Shown here piece by piece: positions 1 to 9,027 of a stretch of 64,000 bases of DNA. Origin of the DNA: Streptomyces sp. Ru71. Lineage in GTDB: Bacteria > Actinomycetota > Actinomycetes > Streptomycetales > Streptomycetaceae. The stretch spans positions 124,001 through 188,000 of the forward strand of contig NZ_PQSS01000004.1 in NCBI RefSeq assembly GCF_002920535.1, given 5' to 3'. Numbering within the stretch: the first letter of the stretch is position 1; each line of letters begins with the position of its first letter. The notes beneath the pieces were generated by a model. It made no database searches. It saw nothing but the letters and a program-made list of their open reading frames with translations, and was not told the origin of the DNA. A program made the translations under genes and the position numbers.

Positions 1-2
1 TC

Positions 3-317
3 GGCGGCGGGCTCTACATGACGCTGATCGCGATGTTCTCCATGGGCGTGGCCGCGATGCTGCGCTCGCCGATGCTGTCGCTGGGCATCCTGATGCCGTT
101 CTTCTTCCTGATCTCCAACATCCTGGGCAACGTCAGCGCGACGAAGAAGGTCGGCCAGTACCTGCCCGACCAGGCCGGCAGCCGGATCATGCAGGTCGTC
201 ACCCCGCTCGACGACACCACCCCGTACGGCCCCTGGGGCGGCCTCGGGATCATGCTGGCCTGGGTGGCGGCGGCACTGCTCGGCGGCTTCGTCCTGCTGC
301 AGCGGCGTGACGCGTAG
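3..317 (+). CDS. ABC-2 type permease, C-terminal part (5' truncated by window)
   Basis: Open frame entering from the window edge and ending at a TAG at 315-317. The visible about 104 residues contain a hydrophobic segment (about LGILMPFFFLISNILGNV) and a C-terminal transmembrane helix (GIMLAWVAAALLGGFVLL) followed by the short basic tail QRRDA. This ending is typical of ABC-2 membrane subunits, and the same type of tail (EKRDV) closes the permease at 1685-2548. It precedes an ABC ATPase gene on the same strand, so it probably belongs to an exporter cluster. The substrate cannot be inferred. The start lies outside the window. Confidence 0.75.
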   Translation, partial: GGGLYMTLIAMFSMGVAAMLRSPMLSLGILMPFFFLISNILGNVSATKKVGQYLPDQAGSRIMQVVTPLDDTTPYGPWGGLGIMLAWVAAALLGGFVLLQRRDA

Positions 318-419
318 TCTTTGCCTTCTCTTGGCTGGAACCGTCAGCGCCTGGATATCCTCCTAACCCTTACGGGGGCGTGTGCCCCGCTGTCCTGAAC
401 CTTGCGATGGGTGCGGAGC

Positions 420-1688
420 ATGATCGAAGCAGTCGGCCTGACGAAGCGCTACGGCGACAAGACCGCTGTGTACAACCTCTCCTTCCAGGTGCGGCCCGGT
501 GCCGTCACGGGCTTCCTCGGGCCGAACGGCTCGGGCAAGTCGACGACCATGCGGATGATCCTCGGCCTGGACAACCCCACCGCCGGGTCGGTGACGATCT
601 GCGGCCACCCCTACCGCCGGCTGCCCAACGCGGCCCGTCAGGTCGGCGCCCTGCTGGACGCCAAGGCCGTGCACGGCGGCCGCTCCGCCCGCAACCACCT
701 GCTGAGCCTGGCCCAGCTGTCCGGCATCCCGGCCCGCCGCGTCGACGAGGTGCTCGGCGTGGTCGGCCTGCAGGACGTGGCCAAGCGGCGCTCCAAGGGC
801 TTCTCGCTCGGCATGGGCCAGCGGCTCGGCATCGCCGCCGCGCTGCTCGGCGACCCCCAGGTGCTGCTCTTCGACGAGCCGGTCAACGGCCTCGACCCCG
901 AGGGCATCCTGTGGGTGCGCAACCTGATGAAGGCGCTCGCGGCCGAGGGGCGGACGGTGTTCGTCTCCTCCCACCTGATGAGCGAGATGGCGCTGACCGC
1001 CGACCACCTCATCGTCATCGGGCGCGGCCAGCTGCTCGCCGACATGAGCGTGCAGGACTTCATCGCCGCCAACTCCGCCGGCTTCGCGCGCGTGCGCACC
1101 CCCGACACCGAGCCGCAGCAGCGCGAGAAGCTGACGGCCGCGCTGATCGAGGCGGGCGGCCAGGTGCTGCCCGAGCAGGACGGCGCGCTGCGGGTGACGG
1201 GGCTGGTGCTGCCGCGCATCTCGGACATCGCCCACGAGCACGACGTACGGCTGTGGGAGCTGAGCCCGCACCAGGCCTCCCTGGAGGAGGCGTACATGCG
1301 GATGACGCAGGGCGCCGTGGACTACCGCTCCACGATCGACCAGAAGGCGGGCCTGCAGCAGCCGCTGCCGCCGGGCGCCGAGCCGCCGATGCCGGTGCCG
1401 GGCCAGGGCCAGCCGGGCTGGTACGCCCCGCCGCCGCCCCAGCAGGGCGGACAGCCGTTCACCCCGCCCCAGGGCCGGCCGGGCCCCTACGGCGCCCCGC
1501 AGGCGCCCGCCGCCCCGGGCGCGGCCCCGGCCAACCCGTACGCACAGCCGGCCCCGGCGCCGCAGGCACCCCCGCAGCCGGCCCCCGCGCAGCCCACCGC
1601 GCCACCGGCCGCCGCGCCACAGGCCCCCGCGCCCGCCGCCGCCCCCTCCGCCGAACCCACCACCGCCCAGTCCGAGGACGCCCGATGA
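420..1688 (+). CDS. ABC transporter ATP-binding protein with Pro/Ala-rich tail
   Basis: About 422 residues. Walker A GPNGSGKS is at about 34-41, the signature region FSLGMGQRLG near 130 and Walker B LLFDEPVNGLD near 150, so this is the energising subunit of an ABC-2 exporter. After about residue 305 the protein continues as a low-complexity Pro/Ala/Gln/Gly tail of more than 100 residues, not part of the ATPase fold. ATG 420 begins MIEAVGLTKRYG, the usual N-terminus of the family; a TTG at 402 and a GTG at 411 are in-frame alternatives. The stop overlaps the next start (ATGA, 1685-1688), so the ATPase and permease are translationally coupled. The substrate is unknown. Confidence 0.9.
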   Translation: MIEAVGLTKRYGDKTAVYNLSFQVRPGAVTGFLGPNGSGKSTTMRMILGLDNPTAGSVTICGHPYRRLPNAARQVGALLDAKAVHGGRSARNHLLSLAQLSGIPARRVDEVLGVVGLQDVAKRRSKGFSLGMGQRLGIAAALLGDPQVLLFDEPVNGLDPEGILWVRNLMKALAAEGRTVFVSSHLMSEMALTADHLIVIGRGQLLADMSVQDFIAANSAGFARVRTPDTEPQQREKLTAALIEAGGQVLPEQDGALRVTGLVLPRISDIAHEHDVRLWELSPHQASLEEAYMRMTQGAVDYRSTIDQKAGLQQPLPPGAEPPMPVPGQGQPGWYAPPPPQQGGQPFTPPQGRPGPYGAPQAPAAPGAAPANPYAQPAPAPQAPPQPAPAQPTAPPAAAPQAPAPAAAPSAEPTTAQSEDAR

Positions 1689-2548
1689 GCTCGCCCCAGA
1701 TCCCGACGCCGCAGGCCGCGCCGACCTGGCAGACCGCGCCCGGCGCCCCCGTCTACACCTCGCCGATCCCGATCGTGCGCACCCACCTGGGGCACGCCAT
1801 CGCCTCGGAGTGGACCAAGCTGCGCTCGGTGCGCTCCACGATGTGGACCCTGGGCGTGTTCGTGCTGCTGGTCGTCGGCATCGGTCTGCTGACCGGCGCG
1901 CTGGTCGCGGCCAACGCCTCGCCGGAGAGCATCGCGGACACCAGCGCGCTGCCGTACGGGCTCTTCGGGGTGCTGTTGGGCAGCGTGTGCGTGATCACCC
2001 TGGGCGTGCTGACGACGGCCTCGGAGTACGGCACCGGCATGATCCGCACCACGACCGTGGCCTGTCCGGCGCGCGGGCGGGTGCTGACGGCGAAGGCGAT
2101 CGTGCTGTTCGCGGTCACCTTCACGGTCACCCTGCTGTCGACCGCCTTCGTCTCCTTCGCGCTGAGCGGCATCCTTACCGACGCGGCGGAGCCGACCGGC
2201 GGGGAGTGGTTCAAGGCGACCGTCGGCGTCTCGCTCTACATCGCGCTGCTCGGCCTGTTCTCGTTGCTGATCGGCTCGATCATCCGGCACTCGGCCGGCG
2301 CCATCACGATCATGATCGGTCTGGTGCTGGCGCCGCTGGTGATCGCCCTGTTCATGGTGACGGAGTCGCTGCAGAAGGTCCGCGAGTTCCTGTTCGACTA
2401 CTCGATCCCGACCCAGCTCGGCGTGTTCTACACCACGTCCATCGGCGAGTCCGGCCCGTCCGGCTGGGACCCGCTGTGGATCGCGCTCGCCGCGACGGCC
2501 GCCGCGTTCGCCGGGGCGTGGGCGCTGCTGGAGAAGCGGGACGTGTAG
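1685..2548 (+). CDS. ABC-2 type permease
   Basis: 287 residues. The N-terminal about 35 residues are Pro/Ala-rich and cytoplasmic, echoing the tail of the upstream ATPase. The sequence IASEWTKLRSVRSTMWTL then leads into the first of about six hydrophobic helices. This arrangement is characteristic of ABC-2 permeases that pair with a NatA/CcmA-like ATPase. The start overlaps the ATPase stop by four bases (ATGA). A likely role is export of a lipid, peptide or drug, or self-resistance; nothing in the sequence names the substrate. Confidence 0.88.
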   Translation: MSSPQIPTPQAAPTWQTAPGAPVYTSPIPIVRTHLGHAIASEWTKLRSVRSTMWTLGVFVLLVVGIGLLTGALVAANASPESIADTSALPYGLFGVLLGSVCVITLGVLTTASEYGTGMIRTTTVACPARGRVLTAKAIVLFAVTFTVTLLSTAFVSFALSGILTDAAEPTGGEWFKATVGVSLYIALLGLFSLLIGSIIRHSAGAITIMIGLVLAPLVIALFMVTESLQKVREFLFDYSIPTQLGVFYTTSIGESGPSGWDPLWIALAATAAAFAGAWALLEKRDV

Positions 2549-2555
2549 CCCGTAC

Positions 2556-2888
2556 TCAGAACTTCGGCGCGTTACGGGACCGCTGCACCCGCGTGGTGCG
2601 GCGGTCCCTGGCGTTCCAGCAGGCCTTGTGCCAGTGGCGCCGGTCGTCCACACCCGCGTGCTCGGGCCAGGCGACGACGTGCGGGACTCCGTCGGGGATG
2701 AGCTGGTCGCAGCCCGGGCAGCGGTAGCTCTTGCCCTGGGCGCTCGCGCCCGCCACGTGCCGTACGCTCCAGTCCTCGCCCTGCCAGCGCACCGACGACT
2801 GCCAGCCGCCGTAGCGGTTCGCCTGGTCGTCCTCTGCGCTGCGGCCGAGCGAGCCGGAGCCCTTGGGACGGTTGCGACGCGGGGACAC
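2556..2888 (-). CDS. Small zinc-finger-like conserved protein
   Basis: 110 residues from a GTG at 2886-2888, chosen because GAGGTG sits 6 bases upstream. The basic N-terminus (MSPRRNRPKG) is followed by a globular part with CPGC, a central HVV and a late HWHKACW; these Cys/His pairs resemble a treble-clef or HNH-like zinc site, but the catalytic pattern is not convincing. The family is conserved in Streptomyces and often labelled ATP/GTP-binding without evidence of a P-loop; none is visible here. It converges with the ABC permease, with 7 bases between the stops. Function unknown. Confidence 0.75.
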   Translation of the reverse strand: MSPRRNRPKGSGSLGRSAEDDQANRYGGWQSSVRWQGEDWSVRHVAGASAQGKSYRCPGCDQLIPDGVPHVVAWPEHAGVDDRRHWHKACWNARDRRTTRVQRSRNAPKF

Positions 2889-3131
2889 GGAACACCTCAC
2901 GGAGCTATACAGGAAGCACGGGCCGCATCCAGCGTACGCGGCACGCTCCGGGGTACTCCCCGGCCCAGGGCGGGCCGAGCACCCCCGCAAGTCCCCCTGT
3001 GGGGCGGCCCGTTCCCCGGGATTCTCCCGACAATCCGCAAATTACTCCGCCAGGCCGTGTCCTCGGCACGTGTCAGACGGTTATGCCGGGTGGGGGAGCT
3101 CCGCGTCGGAGCCGAGGAAGCAGGAAAAGCG

Positions 3132-4160
3132 ATGCGCGTTGGTAGTTTCGTGTTGGCGGCCCAGTTCCCCGGTCAGGGCCAGGGAGAGGCGCTGCACCGC
3201 GCGGTCCGCTCCGCCGAGGTCGCCGAGGAGGCGGGGCTCGACACGGTCTGGCTGGCCGAGCACCACTTCGTGCCGTACGGCACATGCCCGTCCGCGATCA
3301 CCCTGGCGGCGCTGCTGCTGGGCCGCACCCGCAGGCTGCGGGTGGGCACGGCGGTCAGCGTGCTGCCCACCGTCCATCCCGTCGCGCTCGGCGAGCAGGC
3401 CGCGCTGCTGCACCTGACGAGCGGCGGCCGGTTCTCGCTGGGCGTGGGGCGCGGCGGGCCATGGGTGGACCTGGAGGTGTTCGGCACCGGCCTGGAGGCG
3501 TACGAGCGCCACTTCCCGGAATCACTCGATCTGCTGATGCGCTGGCTGCGCGAGGCGCGGGTGTCGGCGGACGGCGAGCGGTTCCGCTTCCGCGAGGTGC
3601 CCGTGGTGCCGCGGCCCTCGGAGGCGCTGTCGGGCGCAGCGGGTCCGGAGGTGGTCCTGGCGTGCACCTCCCCGTCGAGTGTGCGGCTGGCGGCCGAGCG
3701 GGGGCTGCCGATGCTGCTCGGGATGCATGTCGGCGACGAGGAGAAGGCCGAGATGGTCGCCCTGTGGGGGCGGCACGCGCGGGCGGCGGGCCGCGGCGAG
3801 GACGAGATCCGGGCGGCGGCGCATGTGTCGGCCGGCGTCTGCCAGATCGCCGACCGGCGCACGGACGCGGAGGAGACCCTGACGAAAGCGATGCCGGGCT
3901 GGCTGAAACAGGGCCTCGACGCGCATGTCACGGTCGACGGCCGGCACCGCCGGATGCGGGACCCGCTGGCGTACACCGAGCTGCTGTGCGGGCTGCACCC
4001 GGTGGGCACGCCGCGGCTCGCCGTGGACCGGCTGGCCGCGACCAGCGAGCGGACCGGTATCTCCCGGTTCGCCCTGCTGGTGGAGGGTTCTGGCGACCTG
4101 GCGACGACGGAGGAGAACGTCCGGCGGCTGGGCGCCGAGGTACTCCCCCACCTGCGCTGA
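3132..4160 (+). CDS. LLM-class flavin-dependent oxidoreductase
   Basis: 342 residues with the luciferase-like monooxygenase fold. The N-terminal beta strand MRVGSFVLAAQFP, the segment DTVWLAEHHF at about 38-47 (the conserved EHHF signature) and the RLRVGTAVSVLP strand are all visible. Such enzymes use reduced FMN or F420 to oxidise aldehydes or heterocycles; which one applies is not visible. ATG 3132 has AGGAA 5 bases upstream. The gene is divergent from the small zinc protein and is followed by a strong hairpin at 4175-4226. No partner reductase is nearby. Confidence 0.88.
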   Translation: MRVGSFVLAAQFPGQGQGEALHRAVRSAEVAEEAGLDTVWLAEHHFVPYGTCPSAITLAALLLGRTRRLRVGTAVSVLPTVHPVALGEQAALLHLTSGGRFSLGVGRGGPWVDLEVFGTGLEAYERHFPESLDLLMRWLREARVSADGERFRFREVPVVPRPSEALSGAAGPEVVLACTSPSSVRLAAERGLPMLLGMHVGDEEKAEMVALWGRHARAAGRGEDEIRAAAHVSAGVCQIADRRTDAEETLTKAMPGWLKQGLDAHVTVDGRHRRMRDPLAYTELLCGLHPVGTPRLAVDRLAATSERTGISRFALLVEGSGDLATTEENVRRLGAEVLPHLR

Positions 4161-4174
4161 CGGCCGCCCTGGGA

Positions 4175-4226
4175 GCTTGCCGCTCCGGTACCGACGTCTG
4201 CACCTCCCAGATACGGAGCGGCAAGC
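4175..4226. terminator. Bidirectional terminator hairpin
   Basis: A perfect 13-bp inverted repeat (GCTTGCCGCTCCG at 4175-4187 and its complement at 4214-4226) with a 26-base loop lies between two convergent genes. A second, competing pair (CTGGGAG/CTCCCAG) lies within it. Confidence 0.6.
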
Positions 4227-4241
4227 GGGTGGCTCACTGCG

Positions 4242-4634
4242 TCAGCAGTCCCGCAGCTCCGGGGACTGGTTCAGCAGCTGGTTGCGGATCGAGGTGAAGC
4301 GCGCCAGCGTCTCGTCCACCGAGGAGTCCATCGGGAACACCGCCACGCGGTGGCAGTTCTGGAAGGCCAGCCGCACCCCGAAGTGCCGCTGCAGCGCACC
4401 GCGTATCGCGTCACTGGCGAGCGCGCGCAGCAGCTGGCCGCGCGCCTGCTCGTCCGGCGGGGGCGTCTGGTTGTCGGCGAACTCGCCGCCGTCCACCTTC
4501 AGCTGGGCCACCAGGGAGCTGATCATCTCCCATGCGTAGGGCAGGGAGGTCCGGACGCAGTCGACGAATGCTGCTTCGTCGACCTCGCCTCGCTCGGCCT
4601 GTTCGAGTAGGGCCGGTGAGACGTCGAGCGACAT
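4242..4634 (-). CDS. SCO5389-family conserved protein
   Basis: 130-residue acidic soluble protein beginning MSLDVSPALLEQAERGEVDE. I recognise it as the Streptomyces family named after SCO5389; no enzymatic motif is visible. It is predicted mostly helical, with a conserved-looking NQTPPPDEQARG turn in the middle. The start is fixed by GAGAGGAG 6 bases upstream of the ATG. The gene is divergent from nucS, with about 275 bases between starts, and converges with the LLM oxidoreductase. Biochemical function unknown. Confidence 0.8.
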   Translation of the reverse strand: MSLDVSPALLEQAERGEVDEAAFVDCVRTSLPYAWEMISSLVAQLKVDGGEFADNQTPPPDEQARGQLLRALASDAIRGALQRHFGVRLAFQNCHRVAVFPMDSSVDETLARFTSIRNQLLNQSPELRDC

Positions 4635-4909
4635 GGGTTCTCCTCTCGCACCCCCGCCGAGCAGGGGTTGCCGGACACGGAAAGGGGAGCCCGCGATGCC
4701 GAGATACCGAACACGGTGAGTACACGCATAGCGACCTCCCGTTTTCTACGGTAGGCAACAGACCGTGACCGCACCAGGCGAATGGGCAGATAGGAACGCC
4801 CAGTTGGGCACACAATCGGCCAGTGTGGAACAGGCGGAATCAGGGAGATTAGGGGCGGCTCACAGGGCGAATCGCGTGCACCCGCGTCCGTCGAGTAGCG
4901 TTGCCGACC

Positions 4910-5581
4910 ATGCGTCTCGTCATTGCCCGATGCTCCGTGGACTACGCCGGCCGGCTCACCGCCCACCTGCCCTCCGCACCCCGACTGATCCTGGTCAAGG
5001 CGGACGGCAGCGTCTCCATCCATGCCGACGACCGGGCCTACAAGCCCCTGAACTGGATGTCGCCGCCGTGCACGCTGAAGGAGGGCACGGGCGAGGAGGA
5101 AGGCGTCTGGACCGTCGTCAACAAGGCAGGCGAGAAGCTGATCATCACGATGGAGGAGATCCTCCACGACTCCTCGCACGAGCTCGGTGTCGACCCCGGC
5201 CTGATCAAGGACGGCGTGGAAGCGCACCTTCAGGAGCTGCTCGCCGACCGCATCGAGACCCTCGGCGAGGGCTACACCCTCATCCGGCGCGAGTACATGA
5301 CCGCGATCGGCCCGGTCGACATCCTGTGCCGGGACGCCGAGGGGCAGACCGTGGCCGTGGAGATCAAGCGGCGCGGCGAGATCGACGGCGTGGAGCAGCT
5401 CACCCGGTATCTGGAGCTGCTCAACCGCGACCCGCACCTGGCGCCGGTCCGCGGCATCTTCGCGGCCCAGGAGATCAAGCCGCAGGCCCGGGTGCTGGCC
5501 ACGGACCGCGGCATCGGCTGCCAGGTGCTGGACTACGACGCGCTGCGCGGCATCGAGGACGACAAGCTGCGGCTGTTCTGA
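4910..5581 (+). CDS. nucS: Mismatch-specific endonuclease NucS (EndoMS)
   Basis: 223 residues. NucS replaces MutS/MutL in most actinobacteria by making a double-strand cut at G-T, G-G and T-T mismatches. The N-terminal DNA-binding half is followed by a RecB-like nuclease half with the active-site cluster GPVDILCRD (D137) and VEIK (E151, K153). The extreme C-terminus, KLRLF (residues 219-223), fits the beta-clamp-binding tail of the family. ATG 4910 is preferred over an in-frame TTG at 4901. It stands alone, with a strong terminator directly downstream. Confidence 0.95.
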   Translation: MRLVIARCSVDYAGRLTAHLPSAPRLILVKADGSVSIHADDRAYKPLNWMSPPCTLKEGTGEEEGVWTVVNKAGEKLIITMEEILHDSSHELGVDPGLIKDGVEAHLQELLADRIETLGEGYTLIRREYMTAIGPVDILCRDAEGQTVAVEIKRRGEIDGVEQLTRYLELLNRDPHLAPVRGIFAAQEIKPQARVLATDRGIGCQVLDYDALRGIEDDKLRLF

Positions 5582-5603
5582 GCACGCCTGCCCCACGGCG
5601 GTG

Positions 5604-5636
5604 AGGGCCGGGTCCGTCTGATGCGGACCCGGCCCT
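5604..5636. terminator. Bidirectional terminator hairpin
   Basis: Perfect 13-bp stem (AGGGCCGGGTCCG at 5604-5616; complement at 5624-5636) with a 7-base loop, between the convergent ends of nucS and the large NTPase gene. Confidence 0.75.
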
Positions 5637-5662
5637 GTCGCGTATCCCCGGCTGCGGCGTGG

Positions 5663-8308
5663 TCAGGCGCTCACGGTCGTGCCGGACACCGACGGGGAGC
5701 CGTCCGGGGACGTGCTCGACGCCGGCGCGCTCGCCGAGTCGCTGGTCGTCGGTGTCGTTCCACCACTGGTGGTCCCGCCGGTGGTGTCGCCGGTCGTGCC
5801 GCCGGTGGTGTCGCCCGTGGTCCCGCCGGTGGGGTCGCCCGTCGTGCCGCCGGTCGTCCCGCCCGTCGGGTCACCGGTCGTACCGGTCGACGTCCCGCCG
5901 GTGGGGTCGGTGCTGGTGCCCCCGGTCGGGCTGCCGCTGCTGCTGCCGCCGGTGGGGCTGCCGCTGCTGCTCCCCGTCGACCCGCCGGTGGAGCCGCCGG
6001 TGGTGGTCGTGCCACCCCCCGGCACGCTGGAGGACCCGCTGGGCCGCGGCTTGCCGGACGTGCCGCCGGAGGTGCCGCCGCCCGCCGGCTTGGCGCTCTC
6101 CGACGGTCCGGCCGTCGGCGTCGGGTCGTCCGCCGTGCCGTAGGTGCCGTCGGGGCCCGGGTCGGTGGGACGGCTGGTGGCCTTGCCGGTGTCGCCGTCG
6201 GCCTTGCCGTCGTTCTTCTGCGGGACGTCCGCGCCCAGCTCGCCGTCGTCGACGCCCTGGCTCGCGGACGGGTTGACGCCGACCTGGTCGGAGGGGGTGT
6301 GCGCGTCGTTGTCGGACGTCGCGCCGAGGGTGACCACCGTGCCGAGCACGGCCACCAGCAGGGCGCCCGCGCCGGCCGCGACGAGGTTGCGCCGGGCCAT
6401 GCTGCGCAGTCCGCCGCCCTTGGGCTTGGCGGCCGGGCCGTACGGTTCGGCCTGGTGGGTGACGAGGGTCCCGGTGTCGCCCTGGGCGGGCCGGGGCAGC
6501 TGCGGGAACGGCGCGGGCACGCCGGCGGCCGGGGAGGCGGACTCCTCGGAGCGGGCGTCGGGCACCTCCTCCCCCGCCGTCACCGGGAGGCCGGGCACAT
6601 CGCCCGCGCGGTCGGCGACCAGGGCGAGGGCGCGGCGCCCGGCGACGGTGCCCCGCTTGTCGGAGACCGCGCCGCGCAGCGCGACGGACGCCTCCAACTC
6701 GGCGCGGGCCCGGTCGAGCTGTCCGGCGCACACCGCGAGGACCCCCAGCTCGTGGTGGAACCAGGCCTGTTCGGCGACCTCGCCGGCCAGCCGGGAGGCC
6801 TCGGCGCCCGCGCGCAGGGCCCGCTCCCAGGCGCCCCGGTCGAGGCCGGCGGCGAAGGCGGGGGCGGCGGTGCGGGCGAGCTTGACGGCGGTGTGCTCGC
6901 CGTCCTCGTCCGCGCCCGCGGAGACGATCGGGGTGAGCGCGGCGAGCACGGCGTCCGCCTCGGCGCAGACCCGCTCGGGGGTGACCGAGGGGTGTCCGGC
7001 CCACCAGGTGTAGTGCCGGGCGGCGGTGCGGGCCTGCTCGGTGGCGTCCTCGGCGTATCCGGCGGCCTCCAGCTGGGTCTGGACGCCGGCGGCGAGCCGG
7101 TAGCGGGAGCCGACCGGGGAGACCAGTCCGCAGGCGGCGAGTTCGCCGAGCGCGGCGTCGGCGTGGGTGTCGCCGACGAGCGCGGGCAGATGCGCCTGGT
7201 GGGGCACCTCGCCGCCGAGGGCGACGGCGAAGCGCAGGGTGGCGCGGGCGGAGGCGCTGAGCCGGGAGGCGAGCAGCGGGGCGGGCGCGGCGGCCTCGCC
7301 GAGGGAGGGCAGCGGTATGTCCTCGCCCGGCTCGGCGGGCACCGGGGCGTCGGAGGGCACGGCGTCGTCGAACACGCCGTACTCGTCGACCGCTTCGGCG
7401 CCCGCGCGCAGCCGGTCGCGCTGCCGCAGCAGGGCGCCGGCCTGGACGAACCGCAGCGGCAGGCCCTCGGACTCGAACCACAGGTCGCCGGCCCAGTTGG
7501 ACTCGTCCTCGGTGAGGGCACGGCCGACGGCCTGTTCGATCAGCTCGATGCCGCCGGCCCGGTCCAGGCCGCTGAGGAAGACCTCCTCGACGGCGGAGTC
7601 GGCCAGGGGCGCGGGCACGTCCGGGGTGGCGGCCAGCAGCCAGGCGCACTCGGGGGTGGCGTCCAGCAGCTCGTCCAGCGCGGCCCCGCCGAACTCCAGG
7701 TCGTCCAGGACGACGACGGCGCCGATGTCGCGGACGTACTCCAGCAGTTCGTCGCGGCCCGGGCGGTGCCGGGGCGCGTCGTGGACGGTGCGGAACAGGT
7801 CGTGCAGCAGCTCGTCGGCGGTGCGGTGGAAGCCGCTGAGTCGGATGACGCCCTCGGGGGCGAGGTCCGCGCAGTCCTCGGCGACCACGTCGAGCAGGCG
7901 GGTGCGGCCGGAGCCGGCCGGCCCGGTGAGGCGTACGGAGCGGCCCCGGGCCAGCAGGCGGACCAGGCGCTCGCGCTCCTCCTGACGGCCCAGCAGCGGC
8001 AGCTCGGGCCGGGCGGGGCCGGGTGGCACCGGCGGCGCGGCGGCGCGGTCGGCCTCGGCGCGGTCGGCGGCGCTGCGCCGGGTGGGCCGGCCGGGCCGCT
8101 CGGCGGGCGGGCACGGCTCTATCTCGCTGCCGTCGACGGGGTTGACGGTGACCAGCAGATCGCCGGAGACGAGCTGGACCATGCGGGCCTGCGCGGGCCC
8201 GTGCTGGCCGAGATCGGGTGTGAGGGGGTCCCTGGACGGACGTGGGCGCGGCGGCTGGCCGTCGCCCTCATGGCCGTACTCCTCGGGGCCCCGGGTGTTC
8301 GGGTCCAT
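5663..8308 (-). CDS. Membrane-anchored P-loop NTPase with Gly/Thr/Ser-rich exterior tail
   Basis: About 881 residues from the ATG at 8306-8308 (MDPNTRGPEEYG). An acidic, Pro-rich N-terminus is followed by a STAND/AAA-like NTPase: Walker A GPAGSGRT at 129-136 and Walker B VVVLDDLEF near 198-206. A helical-repeat region (about 420-560) has TPR-like character. One transmembrane helix (641-663) leads to about 218 residues of extracellular low-complexity sequence built on TGGTTGD/PTGGT units. Family knowledge suggests a signalling or scaffold ATPase on the inner face of the membrane with a wall-spanning tail. A GTG at 8485 is a less likely alternative start. It is downstream of the STAS gene in the same direction. 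Confidence 0.8.
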   Translation of the reverse strand: MDPNTRGPEEYGHEGDGQPPRPRPSRDPLTPDLGQHGPAQARMVQLVSGDLLVTVNPVDGSEIEPCPPAERPGRPTRRSAADRAEADRAAAPPVPPGPARPELPLLGRQEERERLVRLLARGRSVRLTGPAGSGRTRLLDVVAEDCADLAPEGVIRLSGFHRTADELLHDLFRTVHDAPRHRPGRDELLEYVRDIGAVVVLDDLEFGGAALDELLDATPECAWLLAATPDVPAPLADSAVEEVFLSGLDRAGGIELIEQAVGRALTEDESNWAGDLWFESEGLPLRFVQAGALLRQRDRLRAGAEAVDEYGVFDDAVPSDAPVPAEPGEDIPLPSLGEAAAPAPLLASRLSASARATLRFAVALGGEVPHQAHLPALVGDTHADAALGELAACGLVSPVGSRYRLAAGVQTQLEAAGYAEDATEQARTAARHYTWWAGHPSVTPERVCAEADAVLAALTPIVSAGADEDGEHTAVKLARTAAPAFAAGLDRGAWERALRAGAEASRLAGEVAEQAWFHHELGVLAVCAGQLDRARAELEASVALRGAVSDKRGTVAGRRALALVADRAGDVPGLPVTAGEEVPDARSEESASPAAGVPAPFPQLPRPAQGDTGTLVTHQAEPYGPAAKPKGGGLRSMARRNLVAAGAGALLVAVLGTVVTLGATSDNDAHTPSDQVGVNPSASQGVDDGELGADVPQKNDGKADGDTGKATSRPTDPGPDGTYGTADDPTPTAGPSESAKPAGGGTSGGTSGKPRPSGSSSVPGGGTTTTGGSTGGSTGSSSGSPTGGSSSGSPTGGTSTDPTGGTSTGTTGDPTGGTTGGTTGDPTGGTTGDTTGGTTGDTTGGTTSGGTTPTTSDSASAPASSTSPDGSPSVSGTTVSA
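5745..6010 (-). repeat. Low-complexity coding repeat (TGGTTGDP units)
   Basis: Imperfect 9- to 12-base units in the 3' part of the NTPase gene encode alternating GGT, TGD and PTGG motifs in the predicted extracellular tail. On the plus strand they read as reiterated CCGCCGGTGGT-like blocks. Copy number is likely to vary between strains. Confidence 0.7.
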
Positions 8309-8560
8309 AGGTTCAAGCCCCCCAAAAGCGTCGTGTGGCGGTAGCCCCTCCCGGCCTTGCTGCACACTGCGCTGTCGCTTCTGGTCCGGTGCCCGGTCGA
8401 GGGTTGCGGGCGGCGGGCAGACGAACCGTAAACCTTCGCTCAGTATCTCCGACAGCCCGGGGTACCGTGCCGTCCGAGACGTCACAGTCTCGTGAGGATT
8501 GGGCGCGGGGGGCGTTTCGCCGGGTCTAGGCCGCGCGCCGAGTGCCCCCGTGCGCCGGGG

Positions 8561-8884
8561 TCACACCCGGGGCAGCGAATCCACCGCGAGACCGCCCTCG
8601 ATGGCGAGGATGCGGTGCAGCCGGGTCGCCACCAGCAGGCGCTGCATCTGCGGGGGTACGCCGCGCAGCACGAGGCGGCGGCCGCAGCGGCCGGCCCGGC
8701 GGTGGACGCCCATGATCACACCCAGTCCGGTGGCGTCCCAGAATTCCAGTTCGGACAGGTCGAGCACGAGGTCGCCGACGCCGTCGTCGACCGCCGAGTG
8801 CAAGGCCGTACGGGCGTCCGCCGCGCTGCGGACGTCGAGGCGGCCCCCGACGACCAGCTCGGCGTGGTCGCCCCTGATGTGCAT
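8561..8884 (-). CDS. STAS-domain anti-sigma factor antagonist
   Basis: 107 residues forming one STAS domain. The protein starts MHIRGDHAELVVGGRLDVRS at ATG 8882-8884, with GAGGAG 5 bases upstream. The switch loop reads WDATGLGVI at 49-57; T52 occupies the phospho-acceptor Ser/Thr position of SpoIIAA/RsbV-type antagonists. When unphosphorylated such proteins bind an RsbW-like kinase and release its sigma factor. No cognate kinase gene is adjacent; an RsbW-like protein is encoded about 15 kb away at 23442-23861, but partnership is unproven. Confidence 0.9.
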   Translation of the reverse strand: MHIRGDHAELVVGGRLDVRSAADARTALHSAVDDGVGDLVLDLSELEFWDATGLGVIMGVHRRAGRCGRRLVLRGVPPQMQRLLVATRLHRILAIEGGLAVDSLPRV

Positions 8885-8988
8885 ATGCGCTCCTCGTGGG
8901 TGCGGTGGCGTACTCCGTGAGTGCTGTGCCAGGTCTGACTGCGTCGGTGGCAGTGCGGTTGCTGGCTGTAAGCGAACCGATACCTGAT

Positions 8989-9018
8989 TCACCCCGGAGG
9001 GTTACCTCTCCGGGGTGA
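8989..9018 (-). terminator. Terminator of the 3-hydroxyacyl-CoA dehydrogenase gene
   Basis: 11-bp perfect stem (TCACCCCGGAG at 8989-8999; complement at 9008-9018) with an 8-base loop, beginning 10 bases past the stop of the gene at 9028. Confidence 0.65.
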
Positions 9019-9027
9019 GTGCGGTGA

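Noticed and set aside
5621..8344. 907-codon plus-strand frame opposite the NTPase
   Set aside because: No motif or ribosome-binding site; the minus-strand protein has Walker motifs and a membrane helix.
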